From: Ammoniphilus sp. CFH 90114
Lineage (GTDB): Bacteria > Bacillota > Bacilli > Aneurinibacillales > RAOX-1
Direction of reading: 5' to 3'
DNA length: 64,000 nucleotides
NCBI RefSeq assembly: GCF_004123195.1
Contig: NZ_SDLI01000007.1
Location: 62,001 to 126,000, forward strand
In this document: in pieces, positions 49,765 through 59,102 of the stretch
Layout: the number at the start of each line of letters is the position of its first letter
Position numbering within the stretch: position 1 is the stretch's first letter
Position numbers and translations under genes: made by a program
The notes under the pieces: model-generated
What the model saw: the letters and a program-made list of their open reading frames with translations, nothing else
Told to the model about the DNA's origin: nothing
The model's database searches: none

Positions 49765-49891
49765 CATTCACCACCCAATTCACTCATTTTTCCAAGTTGT
49801 TTGGTCACCTTCTCATCCTATCTGTATATTTCTCTATCGTTCTGGGGACGATGTGAATACGGAGAGGAATTAAATAAGAAGGTGAATAAAA

Positions 49892-50485
49892 GTGAAACTT
49901 GTCCATACCACTTACATCGTAACTACGGTTTTATTTTTGGTTACTGCAACGTTTCTGTTAAATGAACCACAGCCTATGCCACAGCAGCAGGAGTCGAAGC
50001 AATCCTTGTCCTTGGCTGAGCAGCCGGCTCAGCTGGAAGAGACTCCTCCTCAAGAGGAAAAATTAGAGACAAGTCCCCATGATTTGCTCGGTCATTTTAA
50101 AAAAATGAATGTAGTTGCCACAGGTTATACAGCAGGGATTGAATCGACAGGAAAAGACGTAGGGCACCCCCAATATGGTATTACATATTCCGGAGCCAAA
50201 GTGGTTCGAGATGAATATTCTACGATTGCTGCAGACCTAGATGTGTTTCCTCTAGGAACTATTCTATACATTCCAGGTTATGGATATGGAGTAGTTGCAG
50301 ATATTGGTTCTGCCATTAAGGGGAATAAGATTGATTTGTACTTTGATACCACAGAGGAAGTCTATAGTCAATGGGGGAAAAAGTCCATTGATGTATACGT
50401 AGTGAAGCAAGGCGAAGGATTTGTTAATGATGCGATCATCCAGGATTTAAATACCAAGAGTATTGTACAAGCGATGTCGAGATAA
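49892..50485 (+). CDS. yuiC: YuiC-like 3D-domain protein
   Basis: 197 residues. N-terminal membrane segment (about 4-22), a Q/E/P-rich linker, then a 3D domain: [45 protein letters not shown] (three conserved Asp). Like B. subtilis YuiC, a stationary-phase cell-wall lytic transglycosylase-like protein. GTG 49892 after AAGAAGGTG. Confidence 0.88.
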   Translation: MKLVHTTYIVTTVLFLVTATFLLNEPQPMPQQQESKQSLSLAEQPAQLEETPPQEEKLETSPHDLLGHFKKMNVVATGYTAGIESTGKDVGHPQYGITYSGAKVVRDEYSTIAADLDVFPLGTILYIPGYGYGVVADIGSAIKGNKIDLYFDTTEEVYSQWGKKSIDVYVVKQGEGFVNDAIIQDLNTKSIVQAMSR

Positions 50486-50493
50486 TAAAAAAG

Positions 50494-50538
50494 TCCATTA
50501 ACTAGGGGGCAAGGAATAACCTTGTCCCCTAGTTTTCT
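50494..50538. terminator. Bidirectional terminator
   Basis: AACTAGGGGGCAAG pairs with CTTGTCCCCTAGTT, then TTCTTTT. Confidence 0.88.
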
Positions 50539-50539
50539 T

Positions 50540-51022
50540 TTAATTAAATTCCACAATATAGCCGATCCCGAGAGCAATTAAGATCCCAAGTGCTCCTCCA
50601 ATGAGGACTTCAATGGGCTTATGGCCGAGCAGCTCTTTTAGTTTTTCTCGTTTCTCTTGTTGAGCACCTGTACGGAAAAGTTTTAGTTCTTCCTTAATAA
50701 GGTGAAAGTCATCCAACAGGATATTCAGCAATGCTGCGTGTTCACCTGCGTGGCGACGGACGCCAGCTGCATCAAACATGATAATAACGGCGAAGATGGT
50801 AGCGATGGCGAAATAGGTTGACCCAAATCCTTCAGTCATCCCGACAGCTGTAGCGAGAGCTGTTACGGCCGCAGAATGGGAACTGGGCATACCTCCTGTG
50901 CTAAATAACAATCCCCACTTCCATGTACGGTGAGTAAAGAAGTGAAGGGGAATCTTAATGGCCTGTGCTAGAGTGATTCCTGCGAGGGAAGCCCATAAAG
51001 GATAGTTTTGCAATAGTGACAT
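50540..51022 (-). CDS. yuiD: YuiD-like DUF212 (divergent PAP2) membrane protein
   Basis: 160 residues. GGMPSSHSAAVTALATAVG is the family core with PSSH like the PAP2 active-site motif, and FDAAGVRRHAGEHA is the second. About four membrane segments. Convergent with yuiC. Function unknown. Confidence 0.88.
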   Translation of the reverse strand: MSLLQNYPLWASLAGITLAQAIKIPLHFFTHRTWKWGLLFSTGGMPSSHSAAVTALATAVGMTEGFGSTYFAIATIFAVIIMFDAAGVRRHAGEHAALLNILLDDFHLIKEELKLFRTGAQQEKREKLKELLGHKPIEVLIGGALGILIALGIGYIVEFN

Positions 51023-51198
51023 GAGGTTCTTCCTTTCTCTTTCCGATCCATACTACCATGGTAATATAACTTAGCTCGTTAATAAAGGTATTTGTGGCAT
51101 TTCCATTATCTCAATTGTATCCATTGTTGTACAAGCTTATCAAGTATTGGTAAGATATAAGAATTCAAGGTTTTGAAGTTAATGGAGGTGTTTTTTTG

Positions 51199-52689
51199 AT
51201 GCAAGTTAAAGTATCGACAAATAAGTGGAACGAACTTACAGCCGATTGTCTTGTTGTCGGTGTAAAACAAGGTTTAAAACAACCTAAGGGTGTGTTGGTT
51301 CAGCTAGATCAGATGCTAGAAGGGCAGTTAGCCAGCCTTTTAGCTGAAGGGGACTTGTCTGGTAAGAAGAAAGATACCTTCATGCATTATACATTTGGTA
51401 AGATGAATTGCAAACGAGTACTTTTCGTAGGCTTGGGTGAACAGGTAACATATGAAACCTTGCGTGCTGTGGCAGCTCGCTCGATTAGAGCGGCTATAAA
51501 GAGTGAATGTGTTCATGTAGCGTTTGCCTTAGACAGTCTCGTTGTGGGTGAGGTGAGTTCTGGGGAAGGAGCTCATGCCATCGTGGAAGGAGCTATGTTG
51601 GGCGGATACCGCTATAAAGGATTCGCTCAAGAAGAGAGAGACTTTCATCAGGTAGGAACCATTTCTCTTGTTAGCCAAGAAGGTGATTTGGCAGAGGTGG
51701 AACAGGGACGTATGATTGGAGAAGCTTTGGCTGCTGGGACGAATTTGGCTAGAGAGCTAGTGAATACACCAGGTAACTTATTGACTCCGACAGGTATAGC
51801 GGAAGCGGCTGTTGATGTAGCCAAGCAATACGGGATGGAGTACGAAGTCCTCGAGCGGGAAGATATGTTGAAATATGGGATGGGTGGGTTATTAGGGGTA
51901 GCTCAAGGCAGCGCAGAGCCTCCGAAGTTAGTTGCGATTAAGTACAAAGGTCGCCAGACCTGGGACGATGTCCTTGGATTTGTCGGGAAGGGGATAAGCT
52001 TTGATACAGGTGGCATTTCACTCAAGCCTCGTGAAGGAATGGAAGAGATGATCGGGGACATGGGGGGAGCAGCGGCTGTTATTGGAAGCCTTGAAGCTCT
52101 TGGTCGTTTAAAACCGGAAGTAAATGTGCTAGCTGTCATTCCTTGTGCAGAGAATATGCCATCGGGTACAGCCCTTAAGCCGGGTGATGTGATCACAACG
52201 ATGAGCGGAAAAACAGTTGAGATTCTCAATACGGACGCAGAAGGTCGTTTGATATTGGCAGATGGCGTGACTTACGCCAAGAAAATGGGAGCGAATTATA
52301 TTGTTGATATCGCTACGCTAACGGGAGCGGTACTAGTTGCCCTTGGAACCTGCACGACAGGCGTGGTTACGAATAATGAAGAATTTGTAGAAGAAGTCAT
52401 GGAGGCAGCAGCCGAAGCAGGGGAAGCGGTTTGGAGATTGCCAGCATTCGACCCTTATAAGGAGCAAATTAAGAGTAAAGTAGCAGACTTGAAGAACACG
52501 GGTGGAAGGTATGCAGGGAGTATTACAGCGGGTCTATTCGTAGGGGCTTTCGCTGAAGAAACACCTTGGGTTCACTTAGATATTGCAGGTACTTCATGGG
52601 CAGAAAAAGAAACGGATTACTCTCCGACAGGTGGAACAGGGGCTATGGTCCGAACGTTAGCCCTTTTGGCAGCAGGAAGGGCTGAATAA
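51199..52689 (+). CDS. pepA: Leucyl aminopeptidase (M17)
   Basis: 496 residues. Metal/active-site motif NTDAEGRLILAD (about residues 346-357), VGKGISFDTGG and DIATLTGA are intact; M17 two-metal peptidase, cytoplasmic. ATG 51199 with GGAGGTG upstream. Place matches B. subtilis yuiE after yuiD. Confidence 0.96.
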   Translation: MQVKVSTNKWNELTADCLVVGVKQGLKQPKGVLVQLDQMLEGQLASLLAEGDLSGKKKDTFMHYTFGKMNCKRVLFVGLGEQVTYETLRAVAARSIRAAIKSECVHVAFALDSLVVGEVSSGEGAHAIVEGAMLGGYRYKGFAQEERDFHQVGTISLVSQEGDLAEVEQGRMIGEALAAGTNLARELVNTPGNLLTPTGIAEAAVDVAKQYGMEYEVLEREDMLKYGMGGLLGVAQGSAEPPKLVAIKYKGRQTWDDVLGFVGKGISFDTGGISLKPREGMEEMIGDMGGAAAVIGSLEALGRLKPEVNVLAVIPCAENMPSGTALKPGDVITTMSGKTVEILNTDAEGRLILADGVTYAKKMGANYIVDIATLTGAVLVALGTCTTGVVTNNEEFVEEVMEAAAEAGEAVWRLPAFDPYKEQIKSKVADLKNTGGRYAGSITAGLFVGAFAEETPWVHLDIAGTSWAEKETDYSPTGGTGAMVRTLALLAAGRAE

Positions 52690-52720
52690 CGCCGAATAAA
52701 CGAATGTTCAGGCATTTTAA

Positions 52721-52764
52721 CGAAATAAAGTTCGTGATTTTTGTGATTACGGGCTTTATTTTTT
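52721..52764 (+). terminator. Intrinsic terminator after pepA
   Basis: AAATAAAG pairs with CTTTATTT with an inner CGTGAT/ATTACG stem, then TTTTT. Confidence 0.8.
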
Positions 52765-52804
52765 TCGTTTCATCCGTTATAATGAGTCCATAAATGAATA
52801 TTAG

Positions 52805-52871
52805 CTCGTATAATCGCAGGGATATGGCTTGCAAGTTTCTACCGGTCCACCGTAAATGGACTGACTACGAG
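52805..52871 (+). promoter_or_regulatory. Guanine-class purine riboswitch, aptamer
   Basis: P1 CTCGTA/TACGAG, P2 and P3 helices and the GCAAGTTTCTACC J2/3 core are all present. J3/1 reads GACTA, with C at the ligand-pairing position, so guanine class. An ACGAGTGA (52867-52874)/TCACTTGT (52932-52939) antiterminator can form only when P1 is open, i.e. an OFF switch. Confidence 0.96.
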
Positions 52872-52907
52872 TGATGGATCTTTTTTGGCTTATTCATATT
52901 TCTATGA

Positions 52908-55114
<2,207 letters not shown>

Positions 55115-55120
55115 TTTAGA

Positions 55121-55150
55121 AAAAACGCTCCTTTAAGGGGCGTTTTTTGT
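55121..55150 (+). terminator. Intrinsic terminator
   Basis: AAAAACGCTCC pairs with GGGGCGTTTTT around TTTAA. Confidence 0.88.
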
Positions 55151-55226
55151 GTAAAAAATAGGTAGGATTTTCCTGTTAGCGTGCCGAACATAATAGTAGA
55201 GTACAAAACAAGGAGGGCTTTGGTTT

Positions 55227-55649
55227 ATGCCATTTCAAAATCCAAGCAATGAAGAGCGTAAAGAAATCTTAGAACAAGCGAAAACGATTGCAGTTGTCGG
55301 TTTGTCTGATAACCCTGACAAGACAAGCTACATGGTCACGCAAGCCATGCAAGCGAAAGGATATAAAATTATCCCCGTTAATCCTACAGTTAAGGAAGTG
55401 CTAGGGGAGAAAGCAGTAGCCTCCTTAACAGAAATTGAAGAGCCTGTAGATATTATTAATGTTTTTCGAAGAAGTGAACAGATCATGCCTGTAGCGGAAG
55501 AGGCAGTCAAGTACGGAAAAGCTAAGGTGTTCTGGCTTCAACAGGGAATCTATAATGAAGAGGCAGCAGAGTACTGTGAAAAGCACGGGATGAAGGTTGT
55601 GATGGATCAATGTATTAAAGTGGATCACGCGATATTAGTGCGAAAATAA
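55227..55649 (+). CDS. CoA-binding domain protein, YneT/YccU-like
   Basis: 140 residues. Rossmann-like CoA-binding fold: TIAVVGLSDNPDKTSYMV (about residues 14-31), VNPTVKEVLGEKAV and VFWLQQGIYNEEAAEYC. Matches the YneT/YccU family. GGAGG precedes ATG 55227. Function not established beyond CoA binding in relatives. Confidence 0.88.
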   Translation: MPFQNPSNEERKEILEQAKTIAVVGLSDNPDKTSYMVTQAMQAKGYKIIPVNPTVKEVLGEKAVASLTEIEEPVDIINVFRRSEQIMPVAEEAVKYGKAKVFWLQQGIYNEEAAEYCEKHGMKVVMDQCIKVDHAILVRK

Positions 55650-55663
55650 CAAGGTAGCCGTCT

Positions 55664-55697
55664 CCACTTCCACTTCGGAGGTGGAGTTTTAATTTTC
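55664..55697 (+). terminator. Intrinsic terminator
   Basis: CTCCAC pairs with GTGGAG, then TTTTAATTTT. Confidence 0.75.
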
Positions 55698-55750
55698 CTC
55701 TGCAGGGTAAACTTAGATAATGGGAATCTAAGTTGTTAAGGAGGGGCCTC

Positions 55751-56212
55751 ATGCCACGAAAGTTATTCTCCATTATGTTCACTCTTCTATGTTTGTTTAC
55801 CACAGCTTGTGCTACTCAGAATGCTGAAGAAGCTGAAGCTGATAAGACTTTAGCTCAAGAAGTTGTTAGGCAGTTTGAACAATCGCAATCCTCTATCACT
55901 TACAGCGACCCAGCTACCTTTACCCAGGGAGATCAGTTTTTGACACCAGAGTTTGCTGCACAATATCATGAGATGAGGGCGGGGATGGAACAATTTATAC
56001 TCGATTCGAAATCGACAGTAACAGGAACAGAGCCTACGATCACTTTCGTTAAACGAGAAGGGAACGATCTTTTCTATACCCTAGAATCTACTCGAACGAT
56101 TGCAAGTGAGGAAACAAATGCATCGGCTGAATCTCATATTAAATATTTAGTTACTGTCACTAAGAAAAATAGTGAGAGTTATTTAATTAGTAATATGGAA
56201 GAGACGAGTTAG
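55751..56212 (+). CDS. Lipoprotein, hypothetical
   Basis: 153 residues. Signal peptide then lipobox LFTTAC with C20. The mature part is soluble (VVRQFEQSQSSITYSDPATF). ATG 55751 with AAGGAGGGG upstream replaces the TTG at 55733. No family recognised. Confidence 0.75.
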   Translation: MPRKLFSIMFTLLCLFTTACATQNAEEAEADKTLAQEVVRQFEQSQSSITYSDPATFTQGDQFLTPEFAAQYHEMRAGMEQFILDSKSTVTGTEPTITFVKREGNDLFYTLESTRTIASEETNASAESHIKYLVTVTKKNSESYLISNMEETS

Positions 56213-56216
56213 CAAA

Positions 56217-56269
56217 TCTCCTGACTATGAATGGGTAGAGATATCTTTCATAGTCAGGAATTTTTCATT
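56217..56269 (+). terminator. Intrinsic terminator
   Basis: TCCTGACTATGA/TTCATAGTCAGGA long stem, then ATTTTTC. Confidence 0.88.
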
Positions 56270-56398
56270 TGTTTGTAGAAGATAGACGAATGAATTTATC
56301 CTCATCAGCGTACATTTACTAGAGAAGCGCCCACCCAAATATCCTTGGTATATTAATTTTAATATTTTGATAAGATTAAATATATAAAATAATATAAA

Positions 56399-56428
56399 TT
56401 GACACACAGAAGAAAAGGATGGTAGAAT
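56399..56428 (+). promoter_or_regulatory. Promoter of the BMC/hydrolase operon
   Basis: TTGACA, 18-bp spacer, TAGAAT; transcription would begin about 56435, just before the first hexaloop hairpin. Confidence 0.8.
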
Positions 56429-56446
56429 GAACCTAAGTAACACTTG

Positions 56447-56584
56447 AGGGAGGCAAGGATGCTGACCTAGCGGTGAGAATGGTTTTTTTCACAATTTATG
56501 AAGCAGCATGGCAAGGGCGCTATGCAATGGCTACCATCCTGAATTTTTGTTACGGAAGGCAAGGCTGTTGCATGGCGTTTTTTT
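56447..56584 (+). promoter_or_regulatory. ANTAR-type antiterminator leader with overlapping terminator
   Basis: P1: AGGGAGGC-[AAGGAT]-GCTGACCT (56447-56468, tandem G-A in mid stem). P2: GCATGGC-[AAGGGC]-GCTATGC (56506-56525). Both hexaloops have A1 and G4, the ANTAR target rule. The terminator pairs CGCTATGCAATGGCT (56518-56532) with GGCTGTTGCATGGCG (56563-56577), 15 bp, then seven T, and uses P2's 3' strand, so P2 and the terminator exclude each other. An extra GTGAGAA/TTTTCAC hairpin sits between P1 and P2. Confidence 0.85.
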
Positions 56585-56674
56585 GTCCTGTCAGAATCTG
56601 TGTAGACGAAATATTAGGCTTGTGGTTTTAGCTCGTGTAACCAACAGTACACTGTACAAGAGCGTGGTGATCCT

Positions 56675-57235
56675 ATGGGGAAAAAGGCGTTAATCGTGAT
56701 TGATGTAATCAATGACTTTGTGAAGAATTCGGAGGGGCCTCTTTTTTGTCCTTCAGGTAAGATGGTAACACGAAAGATAAAAGAAAGCGTGGCTTATTTT
56801 CACGAAACACAACAGCAAGTGATCTATGTTCATGATTCTCATCGGAAGAATGATGCTGAATTTTTGCTGCGGCCGCTTCATGCGATATCAGGAAGTTGGG
56901 GAGCAGAACTCGCGGATGAGTTAAAGGCTGATCAGGAGGAAGAAGACTACCATATATTAAAGAGGAGACATAGTGCTTTCTCTTACACGGACCTGGATCT
57001 TTTTCTACGAGAGGAAAAAATTGAAGAAGTCGTGTTGGTAGGCGGCATGACTCATGTTTCTATACGAAGTACAGCTTCAGATGCTTTTTACCAAGCCTAT
57101 CAAGTCACTGTTTTAAGTGATTGCTGTTTTTCTCAATCAGAAGAACTTCATCAATCGGGGTTGCAAGATATTGGGATGTTCGCAACCATTTGTACTTTTC
57201 ATGAATTTGTAGGAATGACCGAGACTGAAAGATAA
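56675..57235 (+). CDS. Isochorismatase-fold protein with catalytic Cys replaced by Ser
   Basis: 186 residues, cysteine-hydrolase (nicotinamidase/isochorismatase) fold. D10 (VIDVINDF) and K96 (ILKRRHSAFSYTDL) of the D-K-C triad are kept, but the motif TNVCVRST of the paralogue at 57818 reads THVSIRST here, with S129 (codon TCT, 57059-57061). So it is probably inactive as a normal cysteine hydrolase; it may be a pseudoenzyme or scaffold. First gene after the ANTAR leader; likely promoter 56399. Weak GTGGTG-type RBS. Confidence 0.85.
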   Translation: MGKKALIVIDVINDFVKNSEGPLFCPSGKMVTRKIKESVAYFHETQQQVIYVHDSHRKNDAEFLLRPLHAISGSWGAELADELKADQEEEDYHILKRRHSAFSYTDLDLFLREEKIEEVVLVGGMTHVSIRSTASDAFYQAYQVTVLSDCCFSQSEELHQSGLQDIGMFATICTFHEFVGMTETER

Positions 57236-57282
57236 ACAGAAAAAAAGAAAAAAGAAATAAAAAATAGGGTAGAGGCGATCGA

Positions 57283-57798
57283 ATGATACAGATCAATCTT
57301 TGTCTATCTGAGCAGCAATTCCATGAGGAACTTGGCAAGGAGCTGAAGACGCTCGGTTATCGGGTCGTAGACAATTTGAACGCTGAACAAAATGTCAGTC
57401 ACATTTCTATAGTAGATCAAAAGGTATTAGAAGAGTTTCCATCTAAATTTAACTATCCCATCCTGTATACAGAACAGATGGCTGAAGAAACCATTAAGGT
57501 GGTTGACCTTTACACTTGCAGCGGCATTATTGACGCCTCCTGTACAGGCTATTTGCTTAAGGGTGTTGTTGAAGTTTGTTGGGCTAGAAAAAAGGAACGA
57601 GAACAGCTTATGAAAGAAAACCAGAAGCTGAATGCGAAGTTACAGGATCGCAGAATTATAGAAAAGGCTAAATTCGTCCTCATGAAGCGACATCGGACTT
57701 CAGAAGAGGAAGCATACCGTAAGATGCGAAGTAAAGCGATGCGTGAGCAAAAGAGTCTAAGAGAAATTGCGGATCTCATTCTTCTTCACGAGGAATAA
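57283..57798 (+). CDS. ANTAR-domain RNA-binding antiterminator
   Basis: 171 residues. The C-terminal about 60 residues (LQDRRIIEKAKFVLMKRHRTSEEEAYRKMRSKAM ... SLREIADLILL) are the ANTAR three-helix RNA-binding domain, with a preceding coiled-coil for dimerisation. The N-terminal ~100 residues are a degenerate receiver-like fold lacking the phospho-acceptor Asp pattern. It likely binds the leader RNA at 56447-56584 and allows readthrough of its own operon. Lies 47 bp after the first isochorismatase gene. Confidence 0.88.
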   Translation: MIQINLCLSEQQFHEELGKELKTLGYRVVDNLNAEQNVSHISIVDQKVLEEFPSKFNYPILYTEQMAEETIKVVDLYTCSGIIDASCTGYLLKGVVEVCWARKKEREQLMKENQKLNAKLQDRRIIEKAKFVLMKRHRTSEEEAYRKMRSKAMREQKSLREIADLILLHEE

Positions 57799-57817
57799 GA
57801 AAAAGGAGGCAGACGGA

Positions 57818-58399
57818 ATGAAAGGAAACAAACATGCGGTACTTGTCATTGATATGTTAAATGATTTTATTGGACCTAATGCAGCATTGCGTTGTGAAGC
57901 GGGGGAGGAAATTGTGCCTAACATCCGCAAGATGATTGATTTTGCGCATGATAAGGGCATCCAGGTTGTACATATTCAAGAGGCCCATCGCAAGAATGAC
58001 GCTGATTTCAGAGTAAGGCCTGTTCATGCCATAAAGGGTACATGGGGTTCACAGTTTATTAAGGAACTCGAACCCGAGGAAGATAAAGGAGATTATGTGG
58101 TGCAGAAACGTCGCCATAGTGGCTTCTCTTATACGGATTTAGATTTATTCCTCCGTGAAGAGAAAATTGATACGGTCGTCCTGACAGGGGTATGGACGAA
58201 TGTTTGTGTGAGAAGTACAGCGTCAGATGCACTTTACAGAGGATATAATGTCATTTGCCTAAGTGATGGAACAGCGTCCCAAACCGAGAACATGCACGAG
58301 GCCGGACTTCGGGATATGTCATTGTTTGGGGTGGTCATGAGTACGGAAGAGTATATGTTGGAAGCTGAGAGTAAGTTTGAGAACAGGGATTCTGCTTAG
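57818..58399 (+). CDS. Isochorismatase-fold cysteine amidohydrolase (intact triad)
   Basis: 193 residues. Triad D12 (VLVIDMLNDF), K97 (VQKRRHSGFSYTDL) and C130 (VWTNVCVRSTASDA) are intact, and the cis-peptide before Cys fits. Relatives include nicotinamidase, N-carbamoylsarcosine amidase, biuret and triuret hydrolases, so it probably hydrolyses an amide or carbamoyl bond; the substrate is not known. AAGGAGG precedes ATG 57818. Lies between the ANTAR and BMC shell genes, so it is a likely compartment enzyme. Confidence 0.88.
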   Translation: MKGNKHAVLVIDMLNDFIGPNAALRCEAGEEIVPNIRKMIDFAHDKGIQVVHIQEAHRKNDADFRVRPVHAIKGTWGSQFIKELEPEEDKGDYVVQKRRHSGFSYTDLDLFLREEKIDTVVLTGVWTNVCVRSTASDALYRGYNVICLSDGTASQTENMHEAGLRDMSLFGVVMSTEEYMLEAESKFENRDSA

Positions 58400-58436
58400 T
58401 GGCAGCATGCCATTTTAGTTGCGGGAGGATGCGATA

Positions 58437-58718
58437 ATGGGGGAAGCATTGGGGATGGTCGAGACCAAGGGACTAGTAGGCGCTATTGAAGCCGCAGATG
58501 CAATGGTTAAGGCAGCAAATGTAGAGATTTGTGGTTATGAGAAGATTGGGTATGGGCTTGTTACCGTCTTGGTAAAAGGGGATGTAGGCGCTGTTAAAGC
58601 AGCGATTGATGCTGGGGCTGAGGCAGCTAAACGCGTCGGGGAGTTAGTCTCCGTTCATGTTATTCCACGTCCCCATAGTGAAGTGGAGAGAGCAATTCTT
58701 TCTAAGATGAACGTATAA
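58437..58718 (+). CDS. Bacterial microcompartment hexamer shell protein (BMC-H)
   Basis: 93 residues, single Pfam-type BMC domain: [26 protein letters not shown] then [43 protein letters not shown]. EutM/PduA/CcmK-like and typical length. ATG 58437 has GGGAGGA upstream; the 58419 opening is not used. A terminator lies after it before the BMC-P gene. Confidence 0.95.
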   Translation: MGEALGMVETKGLVGAIEAADAMVKAANVEICGYEKIGYGLVTVLVKGDVGAVKAAIDAGAEAAKRVGELVSVHVIPRPHSEVERAILSKMNV

Positions 58719-58738
58719 CCATAATAAAGAACGGATTG

Positions 58739-58778
58739 AGTTAGAAATGGGCAAGTACAATTTCTAACTTTATTTTTT
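58739..58778 (+). terminator. Intrinsic terminator between BMC-H and BMC-P
   Basis: AGTTAGAAAT/ATTTCTAACT 10-bp stem, 11-nt loop, TTATTTTTT. It lies inside the operon and should reduce read-through to the pentamer gene. Confidence 0.88.
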
Positions 58779-58812
58779 CTATTGTTACCTTTCGGAGAGG
58801 AACGTGTGGCTC

Positions 58813-59091
58813 ATGAATATTGGTTTAGTCATTGGAAGAGTGATTGCGACCAGGAAAGATGAGAGACTTGTAGGAACGAAACTGCTTATTACGCATCCTA
58901 TTGATCTTGAAGGAAAATTATGTGGACAACCTCTTGTAACGGTAGATACCGTCGGGGCAGGAATAGGGGAGAAGGTGATTTATGTTTCAGGCAGTATGGC
59001 GGCACGTGCCATATATCAGAAAGAAGCTCCTGTAGATGCTGCTATTGTAGGAATCATTGATCATATTGAGAGTCAAAAGCCAGAGGACTAG
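58813..59091 (+). CDS. BMC pentamer vertex protein (EutN/CcmL-like)
   Basis: 92 residues. MNIGLVIGRVIATRKDERLVGTKLLITHP and VDTVGAGIGEKVIYVSGSMAAR identify the EutN/CcmL (BMC-P) family. ATG 58813 fits family starts; the GTG at 58804 is possible. It follows a terminator after the BMC-H gene and precedes the M20 gene by 11 bp. Confidence 0.92.
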   Translation: MNIGLVIGRVIATRKDERLVGTKLLITHPIDLEGKLCGQPLVTVDTVGAGIGEKVIYVSGSMAARAIYQKEAPVDAAIVGIIDHIESQKPED

Positions 59092-59102
59092 GAGGCGGTG
59101 GT

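Noticed and set aside
56473-56492. Hairpin GTGAGAA-TGGTTT-TTTTCAC as the ANTAR P1 element
   Set aside because: Its hexaloop starts with T and has T at position 4, so it breaks the A1/G4 rule; the hairpin at 56447 fits better.
56419-56539. GGATGGTAG (56419-56427) complementary to CTACCATCC (56531-56539)
   Set aside because: The first copy overlaps the promoter -10 and would not be in the transcript, so it is not an RNA stem; probably coincidence.
56557-56571. Third GGC-AAGGCT-GTT hexaloop in the BMC leader
   Set aside because: Only about 3 weak pairs close it and the bases belong to the terminator 3' arm; noted only as a repeated word.
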